From: Noviluteimonas gilva
GTDB lineage: Bacteria; Pseudomonadota; Gammaproteobacteria; Xanthomonadales; Xanthomonadaceae
Length of the DNA stretch: 64,000 bases
Direction: 5' to 3'
Assembly (NCBI RefSeq): GCF_009740395.1
Contig: NZ_WOXT01000005.1
Coordinates: 215,552 to 279,551, forward strand
Both the position numbers and the translations under genes were made by a program. This document shows, piece after piece, positions 19,241 through 30,734 of this stretch (position 1 is its first letter; every line of letters starts with the position of its first letter). The notes under the pieces are model-generated. The model did no database searches. It worked only from the letters and a program-made list of their open reading frames with translations, and was not told the origin of the DNA.

Positions 19241-20035
19241 TCAGTTCGCGAATTTCTCGGCGAAGAAGACGCGCATCATGCGTTCGGAACGGCGCGCCGC
19301 CAGTTCGTTGTAAACGCAGCCCGGCGGCTTGTTCGCATCCGGCAGCGCGAAGCAATGCACCGCGCCGCTGAAGTTCACGAACTGCCAATCCACCTTCGCC
19401 GCGTTCATCTCGTTTTCGAATCCGGGGATGTCGCCCGCCGTGCCCTGGTCGTCGGCGCCGTTGAGCACGAGCAGGCTCGCCTTCACCGTGCCGGGTTTTG
19501 CGGGCGTCGTCGTCGCCAGGCCACCGTGGAAAGTCGCGACGGCATCGACGTCCGCGCCGCTGCGTGCGAGTTCCAGCGCCGCCGAACCGCCGAAGCAGTA
19601 GCCGATCGCGCCGATGTGTTTCGCATCGAGCGGTACATCCTTCGCGGTGCGCAACACGTCGAGCGCCTTGCCCGTGCGTGCGCGCAAGGTCGCGACGTCG
19701 GCACGGAGTTTCTTCACCTGCCCCATCGCGTCTTCGTCGGTCTTCGGGCGCACACCCTTGCCGTACACGTCTGCGAGCAGCACGACGTAATCGTCGCCGG
19801 CGATGTGCTTGGCCTTGGCGATCGCCGAATCGGTGACGCCGTACCAGTCGGGCACCATCAAAACGCCGGGGCGCTTGATCGCATTTGTATCGTCGTACAC
19901 GAGATAACCGCTGAAGCTGTCCTTGCCGACCTTCCATTCGACCGGCTTGGCCTGCATCTCGGCGTGCGCGGCCGACATCCCGAAAGCGCAGAGCAACAAC
20001 GCGAACAACGTGCGACCGAAGATCGTGCGACGCAT
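19241..20035 (-). CDS. Exported dienelactone hydrolase family protein
   Basis: 264 residues with a signal peptide (FALLLCAFGMSAAHAEM) and an alpha/beta hydrolase fold. The catalytic nucleophile is a cysteine, Cys147 in IGYCFGGSA, with Asp in NGADDQGT and His in GAVHCFAL, as in dienelactone hydrolases. VLMVPDWYGV is the oxyanion region. The presence of a signal peptide makes a periplasmic esterase role more likely than chlorocatechol degradation; the substrate is unknown. It ends beside the double stem-loop shared with ispB. Confidence 0.88.
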   Translation of the reverse strand: MRRTIFGRTLFALLLCAFGMSAAHAEMQAKPVEWKVGKDSFSGYLVYDDTNAIKRPGVLMVPDWYGVTDSAIAKAKHIAGDDYVVLLADVYGKGVRPKTDEDAMGQVKKLRADVATLRARTGKALDVLRTAKDVPLDAKHIGAIGYCFGGSAALELARSGADVDAVATFHGGLATTTPAKPGTVKASLLVLNGADDQGTAGDIPGFENEMNAAKVDWQFVNFSGAVHCFALPDANKPPGCVYNELAARRSERMMRVFFAEKFAN

Positions 20036-20101
20036 GGCGGACTCCGTTTGCCTTTGGCTGTGCGCGAGCCTACCCCCGAAGCGCGTCCGCCGCGTGAACG
20101 C

Positions 20102-21494
20102 TCACGCGATGCCGAGGCCCGGGATGGCGCTGATCGTGTCGGGATCGAAGCCGGCGAGGCTGGCGAAATGGCGCCCGCGCGCGACGTAATCCTTGTAGGC
20201 GCCGAAGCTGGGCGCGCCGGGCGAAAGCAGCACGACGCCCTCGCCCGCCAGCGCATCGCGGGCCTGGGCCATCGCATCGGCGAGGTCCCGCGCTTCGCGC
20301 AAGGCGAATGCCCCGCCGAGCGCCACCGGTTCGAGCAGGTCGTGGATCTTCGGCCCGTTCTGCCCGAGCGTGACGATGGCCGCGGGCGCGTGCGTGCGCA
20401 TCTGTTCGGCGAACCCCGACCAATCGATGCCGCGATCATGGCCACCGGCGATCAACGCGACGCGCCGATCGGCGAAGCACGCCAGCGCCGCGAGGCTCGC
20501 ATGCGGCGTGGTGCTGATCGAATCGTTGACGTAGGCGATGCCGTCGCGCACGCCGATGGTTTGCAAGCGATGCGGCAGCGGACGGAAGGCCGCGGCGTGC
20601 GGCGCGAGCGCGGCCGCATCGAGCCCAAGCGCTTCGATCGCCGTCAGCACCGCGCACAGGTTGCCGCGATTGTGGCGGCCGGGCAGCGGCAACGACGCGG
20701 TATCGAACACCTCGCGATCGCCGCGATACAACACGTCGCCGCGCAGATGCCAACCGTCTTCGCGATTGAACCAGCGCACCTGCGTTTCCTCGTCCAGGCG
20801 CAACGCGGCGAGCGTCGGATCGGCGGCGTTGAGCACCGCGATGCGCGGGCGCGCGTCGGTGACCAGGCGCAACTTGTCGGCGACATAGCGCATTTCGCCG
20901 CCGTGCCAATCGAGGTGTTCGGGAAACACATTCAGCGCGACGGCGACATCGGGCCGCGCGCAGGAGTCGGCGACATCACCGGTCTGGTAACTCGACAACT
21001 CGATTGCCCAGTACGCGGGTGCTTCCTGCGCGGAAGCATCGGCGTCCAGCAACTCGAGCATCGGCAAACCGATGTTGCCCGCGAGCGCCGTGCGATGGCC
21101 GCCCGCGCGCAACAAGTGCGCGAGCAAGGCGGTCGTCGTGCTCTTGCCCTTCGTGCCGGTCACGCAGAGCGTGCGGCCATGGCCCGTCGCGGCGTGTTCG
21201 CCGAACCACAGCGCCGTACCGCCGATGAAACGCGTGCCGCGCGCGCACGCCGACACCGCCTCAACGCGATACGGGCTGATGCCCGGCGACTTCACGACGA
21301 CATCGAACGCGGAAAGCGCATCGGCGTCGACGTGCGTGTGCGTCGTCAACGCGGCATCGTGCAGCGTCGCGGCGTCCTCGGCTTCGGCCGCGTCGCAGAA
21401 CAGCGTCAGCGGCTGATGCGGAAGTCGTGCTCGCAGCGCGCGATACGCCGCGCGACCTTCGCGGCCCCAGCCCCAGAGGGCGACCCGCTTGCCG

Positions 21495-21514
<20 letters not shown>
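20102..21514 (-). CDS. murD2: UDP-MurNAc-L-alanine:L-glutamate ligase MurD2
   Basis: 470-residue Mur ligase: N-terminal Rossmann part [24 protein letters not shown]-binding [19 protein letters not shown] in the centre, and C-terminal [18 protein letters not shown]. In xanthomonads, MurD2 adds L-glutamate rather than D-glutamate, and MurL then epimerises the product. I call it MurD2 because the murL homologue sits directly upstream, overlapping by 20 bases; sequence alone would only say MurD-like. No murI is visible. It closes the lysC-lysA/murL/murD2 operon. Confidence 0.88.
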
Positions 21515-22852
<1,338 letters not shown>

Positions 22853-22856
<4 letters not shown>

Positions 22857-25444
22857 TCGATCGTGTCCTCTGCGGGCAATGCGCGCAGGTTGTAGGTGCT
22901 CGCCATGGCCATGCCGTAGGCGCCCGCGTCGGCGACGAGGATGACGTCCCCCTCCATCGTCGCCGCGGGCAACAGGCGGGAATGGCCCAGCACGTCGCCG
23001 CTTTCACAGATGGGGCCGACGACGTCGAATTCCAGCGTATCGACGTCGGACAGGCGCGAGAGATTGTGGATGCCGTGGTACGCCCCGTACATCGCCGGGC
23101 GCGCGAGTGCGTTCATGCCCGCGTCGCAACCCACGCGGCGCACGCCGTCCTTTTCGACGACCTGCGTGGCGTGCAGCAACAGCACGCCGCATTCGGCAAC
23201 CATGAAGCGGCCGGGTTCGACGACGAGCTGGAAACGCGGATACGCAGCGCGGATTTCCTCGAGCCCCGCGCGCCACGCGACGAGATCGAAGTCTTCCGAA
23301 TCCGGCGTATACGCGACCGGCAGGCCGCCGCCGATGTCGATGGATTCGATGGTGCCCACGCTGTCGGCCATGCCCGCGAGTTCGGCGTAGATCAAGCGCC
23401 AATGGCGCGGATCGTCGATGCCACTGCCCATGTGCGCGTGCAGGCCGCTGATGCGGACGTCGAGCTTGCGCGCCTGTTCGACGAACTCGTCGAAGCGTTG
23501 CAGCGACAAACCGAACTTCGCGGCGACGCCACCGGTGTTGACCTTCGCGTGGTGCCCGCCGCCGTGGCCGATGTCCAGGCGCAACCAGATCGTGCGCCCG
23601 CGAAACACGTCGGGCCAGCGATGCAGCGCTTCGACATTGTCGAGCGTGACCGTCACGCCCAGCGCGAAGGCCGCTTCGTATTCCTTGCGCGGCGCGAAAC
23701 TCGGCGTGAACACCACGCGCTCGGGCGACAAGGACGGCAGATGTTGGAACACGTGTTCGAGTTCGCCGATCGACACGCATTCCAGGCCGAAGCCTTCTTC
23801 GACCAGCGTGCGCAGGATCGCCGGATGCGGGTTGGCCTTGATCGCGAAGAAGCGGCGGTCGATCGCATCGATCGACATCAGGTCGCGCGCGCGATTGCGC
23901 ACGGTCGCCAGATCGTAGGCGTAGGTCGGCGTGGCCTTGGCGGCGAGCGCAAGCAAGGGTTCGCGCTTGCCCACCCACCACGGCACGCGGCGCACCGGCT
24001 TGCCGTGCGCGATGTCGCGCCAACTCGGGCCGAACACCGAAGCGTCCTGAACCGGCATCGCGCCGCCACGGGTCAGTTCGGCGTGCAGTTGCGGCAGCAT
24101 GCCGTCGGCGTCGGTTTCGTCGACGACGAAGGTCAGGTTCAAGTCGTTCGACGACTGCGAAATCAGGTGCACGCGTTCCTTGCCGAAGGTCGCCCACACA
24201 TCCGACAACTTGTGCAGCAGCGACCGCATGCCGCGCCCGACGAGCGTGATCGCCGCGCACGGCGCGATGACCTTCACGCGGCAGACTTCGGCCAGGTCCG
24301 CCGACAATGTTTCCAGCACGTTCGTCGTCACCAGGTTCTCGCTGGGATCCAGCGACACGGTGACGTTGGTTTCGGACGAACCGATCAGGTCGACCGACAG
24401 CCCGTTGCGCTTGAAGCGCTCGAACACGTCGGCGAGAAAGCCCACCTGTTGCCACATGCCGATGCTTTCCATCGACACGAGCACGATGCCGTTGCGGCGG
24501 CTGATCGCCTTGACGCCCGGCACCGTCGTGGCGCTCGCGTCGATGCGCGTGCCGGGCAAATCGGGGCGTTCGGTATCGAGGATCGTGATCGGCACGCCGC
24601 CATCGCGGCAGGGCGCGATCGAACGCGGATGCAGCACCTTCGCGCCGGTCGTCGCGATTTCCTGCGCTTCGGCGTAATCCAGGCGCGTGAGCAGGCGTGC
24701 GTCGGGGACGTCGCGCGGGTTCGCGCTGAACATGCCGGGCACGTCGGTCCAGATTTCCACGCGCAATGCACGCAGCAGCGCGCCGAAGTACGCGGCCGAG
24801 GTATCGGAACCGCCGCGGCCCAGGATCGCGGTGCCGCCATCGGCGTGGCGCGCGATGAAGCCTTGCGTCACCAACATCGGCGCGGGCTGCGCATCGAAGC
24901 GCGCCTGCAAGGCCCCATCGGGCGCGCAACGGCAATTGACCGACAGGCGCTGCGCCCACGGGCTCGCGTTGGGCAGCGACACGGCATCGAGCCAGTCGCG
25001 CGCATCGCTCCAACCGAAATCGAGGCCCTGCGAACGCAGGTAGGCCGCGCCGAGCGTCGAAGAGAGCAACTCCCCCTGCGCAAGCACATCGGCTTGCCAC
25101 GTCAGTTCGCGGTTTTTTGCGCGCGGGTCGTTCGCGAGGGTGCGCAACGCTTCCAGGCGCGAGCCGAGGACTGCATCGGCATCAAGGTCGAGTTCGGCGC
25201 AGAACGCGCGGTGGCGTTCGACCAAGGCGTCGATGCGGGCGTCGAAATTCTCGCCCACCGCCGAGTACGCGATGGCCTGCAGCTCGTTGGTGACGCCCGA
25301 AAGCGCCGAAACGACCACCAGCACCCGCACGCCTTCATCGCCCATCCGTTTCGCGGCGAGGCGGCCGATCGTGTCCCAGCGATTGCGACGCGACACCGAG
25401 GTGCCGCCGAACTTCAAGACCACCCACCGCACTGGTTGCGACAC
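22853..25444 (-). CDS. Bifunctional aspartate kinase / diaminopimelate decarboxylase
   Basis: A LysC-LysA fusion of 863 residues carrying the first and last steps of lysine synthesis. Residues 1-300 are the aspartate kinase (VVLKFGGTSVS, GRGGSDTSAAYFGALL). About 310-460 are two ACT regulatory modules, implying end-product feedback. About 480-863 are the DAP decarboxylase, with the PLP lysine Lys536 in FFAIKANPHP, the HAHMGSGI block, EPGRFMVAE, and CDAGMNALARP. A GTG at 25444 is chosen because AGGA lies six bases upstream; GTG at 25447 is also possible. It leads an operon with murL and murD2. Confidence 0.93.
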
Positions 25445-25531
25445 CACCGATCCTCGTTGCGTTCGAAGGAATGCGCGACGCGCGCGCGAGATTGCCTGCA
25501 AAATGCGGCTCCGGGATTCTAGGGTATTGCC

Positions 25532-26410
25532 ATGGCCTTGCGCCGCTACATGCAGGTGGACGTGTTCGCCGATCGGCCCGGGGCGGGCAACCCGCTGGCG
25601 GTCGTGCTGGATGCGCAGGGCTTGGACGATGCGGCGATGCAGGCCATCGCGCGCTGGACGCGCCTGCCGGAGACGACCTTCCTGTTCCCGGCCGCGTCGC
25701 CGGACAGCAGCTACCGGCTCCGGATCTTCTCGCCGCGCCGGGAAGTGCCCTTCGCCGGCCACCCGAGCGTGGGCAGCGCGCACGTCGCGCTGGCCGCGGG
25801 CTTGGCGCAGGTGAAGGACGGGCTGCTCGTGCAGGACGGCATCGCCGGCAAACTTCCCCTGCGCGTGACGGGCTCGGGGCAAAAACGCACGATCGCCGTG
25901 CGCACGCCGCACACGAATGTCGTGGAAATCGCCTCGCCCGACGATCCGCGCCTGCGCCCCGCCCTCGCCGGCCTGCCGCTCGGCGCGCTGCCGCCGGCGC
26001 TGGTCGAAGGTGGGCGCCGCTGGTGGTTGGTCGAAATGGCGGACGAAGTGGCCTTGCGCGCCGCGTCCCCCGACTGGGCCGCGATCGGCAAGCTCGCGCA
26101 GGACACCGAAAGCATGGGCGTGTGCGTCTTCGCGCGCAGCCACGATCCGGTGTACTACCTCGCGGTGCGTGCGTGGGTCGGTGCGCCGGCGCAGTTCGAA
26201 GATGCGGCATCGGGCGCGGCGAACGCGACGCTTGCCGCGTTCCTCGCGTCGCAGGGTGCGTTGCCGGGAAGCGGCGGCTTCTATCGCATCAGCCAGGGGC
26301 GCGAAGTCGGCCACGACGCGATCATCGAACTCACGGTCGATGCCGAAGGCGAAGTGTGGTCGGGAGGCCGCACCTGCACGGTAGTCGAAGGCCACATCAA
26401 CTGGCCGTGA
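25532..26410 (+). CDS. PhzF family isomerase/epimerase-like protein
   Basis: 292 residues of the PhzF/diaminopimelate epimerase-like fold. Typical features are MQVDVFADRPGAGNPLAVVLDA, the catalytic-Glu region RLPETTFLFP, EVPFAGHPSVGSAHVAL, and the C-terminal ISQGREVGHDAIIEL. PhzF proteins isomerise diverse small molecules; this one has no phenazine genes around it, so the substrate is unknown. It diverges from the lysC-lysA fusion and converges on the glycine-zipper gene, with a terminator between. Confidence 0.9.
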   Translation: MALRRYMQVDVFADRPGAGNPLAVVLDAQGLDDAAMQAIARWTRLPETTFLFPAASPDSSYRLRIFSPRREVPFAGHPSVGSAHVALAAGLAQVKDGLLVQDGIAGKLPLRVTGSGQKRTIAVRTPHTNVVEIASPDDPRLRPALAGLPLGALPPALVEGGRRWWLVEMADEVALRAASPDWAAIGKLAQDTESMGVCVFARSHDPVYYLAVRAWVGAPAQFEDAASGAANATLAAFLASQGALPGSGGFYRISQGREVGHDAIIELTVDAEGEVWSGGRTCTVVEGHINWP

Positions 26411-26411
26411 C

Positions 26412-26442
26412 AAAAAAAGGGGCCGCAAGATGCGACCCCCCT
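26412..26442 (-). terminator. Terminator of the glycine-zipper gene
   Basis: Minus strand: GGGGTCGCA, a short loop, TGCGGCCCC (one mismatch), then seven Ts. Ten bases after the stop of the glycine-zipper gene; it may also serve the convergent phzF-like gene. Confidence 0.8.
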
Positions 26443-26452
26443 TCCCTGAAAC

Positions 26453-27169
26453 TTACTGCTCGGCGTTGACGTCGACGCGCACGCGGATGCGATCGCCCGG
26501 GTGGTGATCGGTGCGGGTCTTGAACTGGCGCCCCGCATATTCGTACGTCACGTCGTAACCGACGACGCGACCATCGTTGTTGGCGTTGTAGCTGCCGTAA
26601 TTGTTGTTGCCGTTGTAGCCGCCGTTGCTGGACGTGTTGTTGCCGTACTGGTCGTCGCACACCGTGACGCTGCTGCGCTCGTACTTGCGGCGCTGCGTGC
26701 CCTCGTAGATCTGGCGACCGGCCAGGCCACCGACCATCGAACCGATCGCGGCCGCGGCCACTTGTCCGCTACCACCGCCGACCTTGCTGCCGAGCACCGC
26801 ACCGGCGAGCCCGCCGACGACGGTCGCCATCGTGCGGCCCGTGTCGGTGCCATAGCGGCCCTGTTGCGGGTAGTACGGATCGTTCGAAGGGTACTGGCCA
26901 TTCGACGCGTATCCGCCATTGGTCGGATAGGAACCGCCCGAGGTGTAGCAGCGATTGCCGTTGTTGTTGACGTAACCGTTGTTCGCGTAGCCGTTGTTGC
27001 CGTAGCCATTGGAGTAGCGCGAGTCGATCACCGGATCCACGCGCACCACGCGCGCCCAGTCGTAGATCGCGTTCTGCTGGTTGGTGTAACCGCCGTAGTT
27101 CTGCGCCGACGCCGTTCCCACGGCAGCGGCCAGGCCCAGTGCGAGCAAGGTGGCGGACAAGCGCTTCAT
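26453..27169 (-). CDS. Exported glycine-zipper 2TM protein with Asn/Gly/Tyr-rich region
   Basis: 238 residues; start MKRLSATLLALGLAAAVGTASAQ gives a signal peptide, with GGAGTGACG upstream. Residues about 40-115 are unusually rich in Asn, Gly and Tyr (NGYGNNGYANNGYVNNNGN and similar). Residues about 118-150 form a glycine-zipper membrane hairpin (VVGGLAGAVLGSKVGGGSGQVAAAAIGSMVGGLAG). Another Asn/Gly-rich stretch and a C-terminal basic domain follow. Related SlyB/OsmB-like proteins sit in the outer envelope and respond to stress. The low-complexity region is not typical of this family and may be self-associating. Confidence 0.82.
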   Translation of the reverse strand: MKRLSATLLALGLAAAVGTASAQNYGGYTNQQNAIYDWARVVRVDPVIDSRYSNGYGNNGYANNGYVNNNGNRCYTSGGSYPTNGGYASNGQYPSNDPYYPQQGRYGTDTGRTMATVVGGLAGAVLGSKVGGGSGQVAAAAIGSMVGGLAGRQIYEGTQRRKYERSSVTVCDDQYGNNTSSNGGYNGNNNYGSYNANNDGRVVGYDVTYEYAGRQFKTRTDHHPGDRIRVRVDVNAEQ

Positions 27170-27325
27170 GGCGTCACTCCAGGCGCCGGAATGGCGCGGA
27201 GGGGATCGTCGGGTCGGCGCGGGCAATGCACCCTGAATCGATCGCGGGTGGAAACGCTTGCAGCCAAAATCGTTTAGCGCGCCGACAGCACGGCGTCAGC
27301 GCGCGTTGTGCGTAGCGTCGATGCG

Positions 27326-27763
27326 TTACTCGACAAGCTCTGCGTCGAGCGAGATCGGCACGGCGCTCAGCGCCTTGGACACCGGGCAGTTCTGCTTCGC
27401 ATCGTCGGCCAGCGCGCGGAACTTCGCCGCATCCAGGCCGGCGACGCGCGCCTGCGTCTTCAGGCGGATCTCGACGATCGTCGGCCCGCCTTCCATGCCC
27501 AGTTCCACTTCGGCCTGGGTGTCGAGCGATTGCGGCGGGTGGCCGGCTTCGGTCAGCTTGGCCGACAGCGCCATCGTGAAGCAGCCCGCGTGCGCGGCGG
27601 CGATCAGTTCTTCCGGATTGGTGCCTTTCTCGGCACCGAAGCGTGTGTTGAAGCCATAGCGCGTGCCCGCCATCAGGCCGCTTTGCGGCGTGTCGAGCCG
27701 GCCCTGGCCGGACTTGAGGTCGCCTTCCCAATGGGCGGTGGCTTTGCGGGTGATCGAGGCCAT
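27326..27763 (-). CDS. osmC: OsmC family peroxiredoxin
   Basis: 145 residues, close to E. coli OsmC. It reduces organic hydroperoxides through two cysteines: Cys61 in AHAGCFTMAL and Cys126 in QNCPVSKAL, the usual spacing. Start MASITRKATAHWEGDLKSGQG has ACGGAGC upstream; an earlier ATG seven codons up is less likely. It is monocistronic as far as can be seen. Confidence 0.93.
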   Translation of the reverse strand: MASITRKATAHWEGDLKSGQGRLDTPQSGLMAGTRYGFNTRFGAEKGTNPEELIAAAHAGCFTMALSAKLTEAGHPPQSLDTQAEVELGMEGGPTIVEIRLKTQARVAGLDAAKFRALADDAKQNCPVSKALSAVPISLDAELVE

Positions 27764-27996
27764 GGCTTGCGCTCCGTGAGTCACGGGTGGGGGATGGGCA
27801 GCCTACTCCACCGCCATGCTTGACCCTTCACCGCTGCTGCGGGAGATTTGCTGTCCCGGCGGCATCGTCGCCGGGGCTCCCGCCATGACGGCCCGCCCGG
27901 CGAACAGCCAGGACGGCAGACACGCTCCGGTTCGTCTCGCACCCGCGGACAGCCATGACGGCCTCCTTCCACCCGCATATCGGGAGAGACGGCCTC

Positions 27997-30069
27997 ATGT
28001 CCTATACGACCGAAAACATCCGCAACGTGGCCCTGGCAGGCCACCCCGGCGCCGGCAAAACAATGCTCTTCGAAGCCCTGCTGCATGCCGGCGGCGCGAT
28101 CCAGACGGCAGGCAGCATCGAGCGCGGCACGACGGTGTCCGATTTCGACCCGATCGAAAAGGAACGCGGCCACTCGATCGATGCAGCGATCGCAAGCATC
28201 GACACCGCCAGCGACAACGCGCCGGTGCACGTCAATCTCCTCGACACGCCCGGTTATCCGGATTTCCGCGGGCCCACGCTCTCCACGCTCGCCGCGGTGG
28301 AAACCGTCGCGATCGTGTGCGACGCCGGCGCCGGCGTGGAATACGGCACGCGCCGCATGATGGAGTACGCCAAGGCGCGCAACCTGTGCCGCGTCATCAT
28401 CGTCAACAAGATCGACCACGCCGAAGCCAACAACGCGCGCCTGCTCGAAGCGCTGCGCGAAGCCTTCGGCCCCGAAGTCCTTCCGCTCAACCTGCCCGCC
28501 GATGGCGGCACGCGCGTGGTGGATTGCTTCGGGTATTCCGGCAAGCTCGGCGAAGGCGACACCGACCTCGGCCCCGTCGCCGAATGGCACCAAAAGATCC
28601 TCGACCAGGTCGTCGAAGTGAACGAAACGGTGATGGACCATTACCTCGACCTCGGCGAGGACGGTCTGTCGGGCCAGGAGTTGCACGACGCGTTCGAGCA
28701 ATGCCTGCGCGAAGGCCACCTGGTGCCCGTGTGCTTCGTCAGCGCGCGCAGCGGCGTGGGCATGGACGACCTGCTGCAGATCACCGGCAAGTTGTTCCCG
28801 CATCCGGGCGAAGGCAATCCGCCGAACTTCATCAAGGGGCTCGGCGACGACGCCACGTCGATCGACGCGCAGCCCGATCCGTCGAAACACGTCATCGCCG
28901 ATGTCTTCAAGATCGTCAACGATCCCTTCGTCGGCAAGCTCGGGATCTTCCGCGTCTATCAGGGCACGGTGAAAAAGGATTCGCAGTTGTTCATCGACGA
29001 CGGCAAGAAGCCGTTCAAGGTCGCGCACTTGTTCAAGATCAAGGGCAAGGACCACGTCGAAGTCGCGCAGGCGGTGCCCGGCGACATCGCGGCGGTCGCC
29101 AAGATCGACGACCTGCACCTGGACGCGGTGCTGCACGATTCCCACGACGAGGACCAGATCCACCTGGCGCCGGGCGCATTCCCGAAGCCGATGTTCGGCC
29201 TGGCGGTGGAAGCCGCGCACAAGGGGCAGGAGCAGAAGCTCTCCACCGCGCTGCACAAGTTGGCCGAAGAAGATCCGGCCTTCGCCGTCGAACATCATGG
29301 CGAACTCAACGAAACCGTCGTGCGTGGCCTGTCGGACCTGCACCTGCGCGTGATGTTGCAGCGCCTGAAGGACAAGCACGGCGTGGAAGTCAAGACGCGC
29401 CCGCCGCGTATCGCGTATCGCGAAACCGTGAGCGGGAACGCCGAAGGTCACTATCGCCACAAGAAACAGACCGGCGGCGCGGGCCAGTTCGGCGAAGTGT
29501 TCCTGCGCATCGAACCCTTGCCGCGCGGTGCGGGTTTCGAATTCGTCGATGAAGTCAAAGGCGGCACGATCCCCGGCCAATTCATGCCCGCGGTGGAAAA
29601 AGGCGTGCGGCAGGTGCTCGGCGCCGGCGCGGTCGCGGGCTATCCGTTGCAGGATGTGCGCGTGGTCGTCTACGACGGCAAGCACCACAGCGTGGACAGC
29701 AAGGAAGTGGCGTTCGTCGCCGCGGGCAAGAAGGCGTTCCTGGATGCGATCGCGAAGGCGCGCCCGCAGGTGCTCGAACCCATCGTCGACCTGGAGGTCG
29801 CCGCGCCCGAGCAGCACATGGGCGACATCAGCGGCGGCTTGTCGTCCAAGCGCGCGCGCATCAGCGGCACCGATTCGCTGCGCGGCGGCGAGATCGTCAT
29901 CCGGGCGCAGGTGCCGCTTTCGGAACTGGAAGGCTACGCCGCGGAGCTGAAATCGGTGACCGCCGGCCGCGGTCGCTACGCGCTGGACTTCAGCCATTAC
30001 GAGCCGGTTCCGGCGCAGGTGCAATCACGCCTGGTGGAAGCCTTCAAGCCACGGATCGAAGAGGATTGA
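27997..30069 (+). CDS. EF-G-like GTPase (FusA paralogue)
   Basis: 690 residues with EF-G domain order: GTPase (1-270), domain II (VNDPFVGKLGIFRVYQGTV), domain III, domain IV (RPPRIAYRETVSGNAEGHYRHKKQTGGAGQFGEV) and domain V (ISGTDSLRGG...). It differs from housekeeping EF-G: the P loop is GHPGAGKT, switch I reads ERGHSI where EF-G has RGITI, and switch II is DTPGYPDF with Tyr87 in place of the catalytic His. The start at 27997 has GGGAGAGAC upstream; an earlier ATG at 27955 lacks one. Probably an accessory translation or ribosome-associated factor. No rpsL/rpsG/tuf neighbours. Confidence 0.9.
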   Translation: MSYTTENIRNVALAGHPGAGKTMLFEALLHAGGAIQTAGSIERGTTVSDFDPIEKERGHSIDAAIASIDTASDNAPVHVNLLDTPGYPDFRGPTLSTLAAVETVAIVCDAGAGVEYGTRRMMEYAKARNLCRVIIVNKIDHAEANNARLLEALREAFGPEVLPLNLPADGGTRVVDCFGYSGKLGEGDTDLGPVAEWHQKILDQVVEVNETVMDHYLDLGEDGLSGQELHDAFEQCLREGHLVPVCFVSARSGVGMDDLLQITGKLFPHPGEGNPPNFIKGLGDDATSIDAQPDPSKHVIADVFKIVNDPFVGKLGIFRVYQGTVKKDSQLFIDDGKKPFKVAHLFKIKGKDHVEVAQAVPGDIAAVAKIDDLHLDAVLHDSHDEDQIHLAPGAFPKPMFGLAVEAAHKGQEQKLSTALHKLAEEDPAFAVEHHGELNETVVRGLSDLHLRVMLQRLKDKHGVEVKTRPPRIAYRETVSGNAEGHYRHKKQTGGAGQFGEVFLRIEPLPRGAGFEFVDEVKGGTIPGQFMPAVEKGVRQVLGAGAVAGYPLQDVRVVVYDGKHHSVDSKEVAFVAAGKKAFLDAIAKARPQVLEPIVDLEVAAPEQHMGDISGGLSSKRARISGTDSLRGGEIVIRAQVPLSELEGYAAELKSVTAGRGRYALDFSHYEPVPAQVQSRLVEAFKPRIEED

Positions 30070-30225
30070 CCGGCCAAACAAGCCCCGCTCGTCCGCGCGA
30101 TGAAAAAAAGCCCGAAAAAAACCGCCTCCGGGGCTTGGCGGCAACGCGGGCATGCCCTACATTCCGCTGGCCGAGGGGGACAACCAGGCATTCCATCAAC
30201 TCACACAAGAGTCATCAGGACACAT

Positions 30226-30606
30226 ATGGCGAAGAAGAAAGCCGCATCGAAGAAGGCCGCTCCGAAGTCCGCTGCCAAGTCGGCCGCGCCGAAGCCGATC
30301 AAGGAAGCGCTGGGCAAGTCGGGTCTGGTTGCGCACATTTCCGAACAGACGGGCGTCGCGCCGCGCGACGTGCGCGCCGTGATGTCGTCGCTGGAAGGCG
30401 CCGTGCACGGTTCGGTCAGCAAGAAGGGCGCGGGTGCGTTCACCCTGCCGGGCCTGCTGAAGATCACCGTCGTCAACGTTCCGGCCAAGCCGAAGCGCAA
30501 GGGCATCAACCCGTTCACCAAGGAAGAGCAGTGGTTCGCCGCCAAGCCGGCCACCGTCAAGGTGAAGGTGCGCCCGCTGAAGAAGCTCAAGGACGCGGCC
30601 GCCTGA
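30226..30606 (+). CDS. HU/IHF family DNA-binding protein with Lys/Ala-rich N-terminus
   Basis: 126 residues. Residues 1-24 (AKKKAASKKAAPKSAAKSAA) are a histone-tail-like Lys/Ala stretch. The rest is an HU-type fold: IKEALGKSGLVAHISEQTGVAPRDVRAVMSSLEG, then FTLPGLLKITVVNVPAKPKRKGINPFT, which holds the beta-arm Arg/Lys and Pro. It likely coats or bends DNA. It stands alone, and a strong terminator follows 26 bases after the stop. Confidence 0.9.
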   Translation: MAKKKAASKKAAPKSAAKSAAPKPIKEALGKSGLVAHISEQTGVAPRDVRAVMSSLEGAVHGSVSKKGAGAFTLPGLLKITVVNVPAKPKRKGINPFTKEEQWFAAKPATVKVKVRPLKKLKDAAA

Positions 30607-30632
30607 GGCGCCTGACCAAGGCTTCATGAAAG

Positions 30633-30660
30633 ACGCCCGGCTTGTCCGGGCGTTTTTTTT
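30633..30660 (+). terminator. Rho-independent terminator of the HU-type gene
   Basis: ACGCCCGG, 5-base loop, CCGGGCGT, then a run of Ts. Confidence 0.93.
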
Positions 30661-30734
30661 GCCTGGCGGCGGTGGGTCGACGATTCACGTGCGGTGGCGC
30701 ACGCTGCGCGCATCGCTCGATGGAGAACCGCCGG

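Noticed and set aside
22982..25522. An 846-codon plus-strand frame over lysC-lysA
   Set aside because: Antisense shadow with biased composition; the fusion enzyme is clear on the minus strand.
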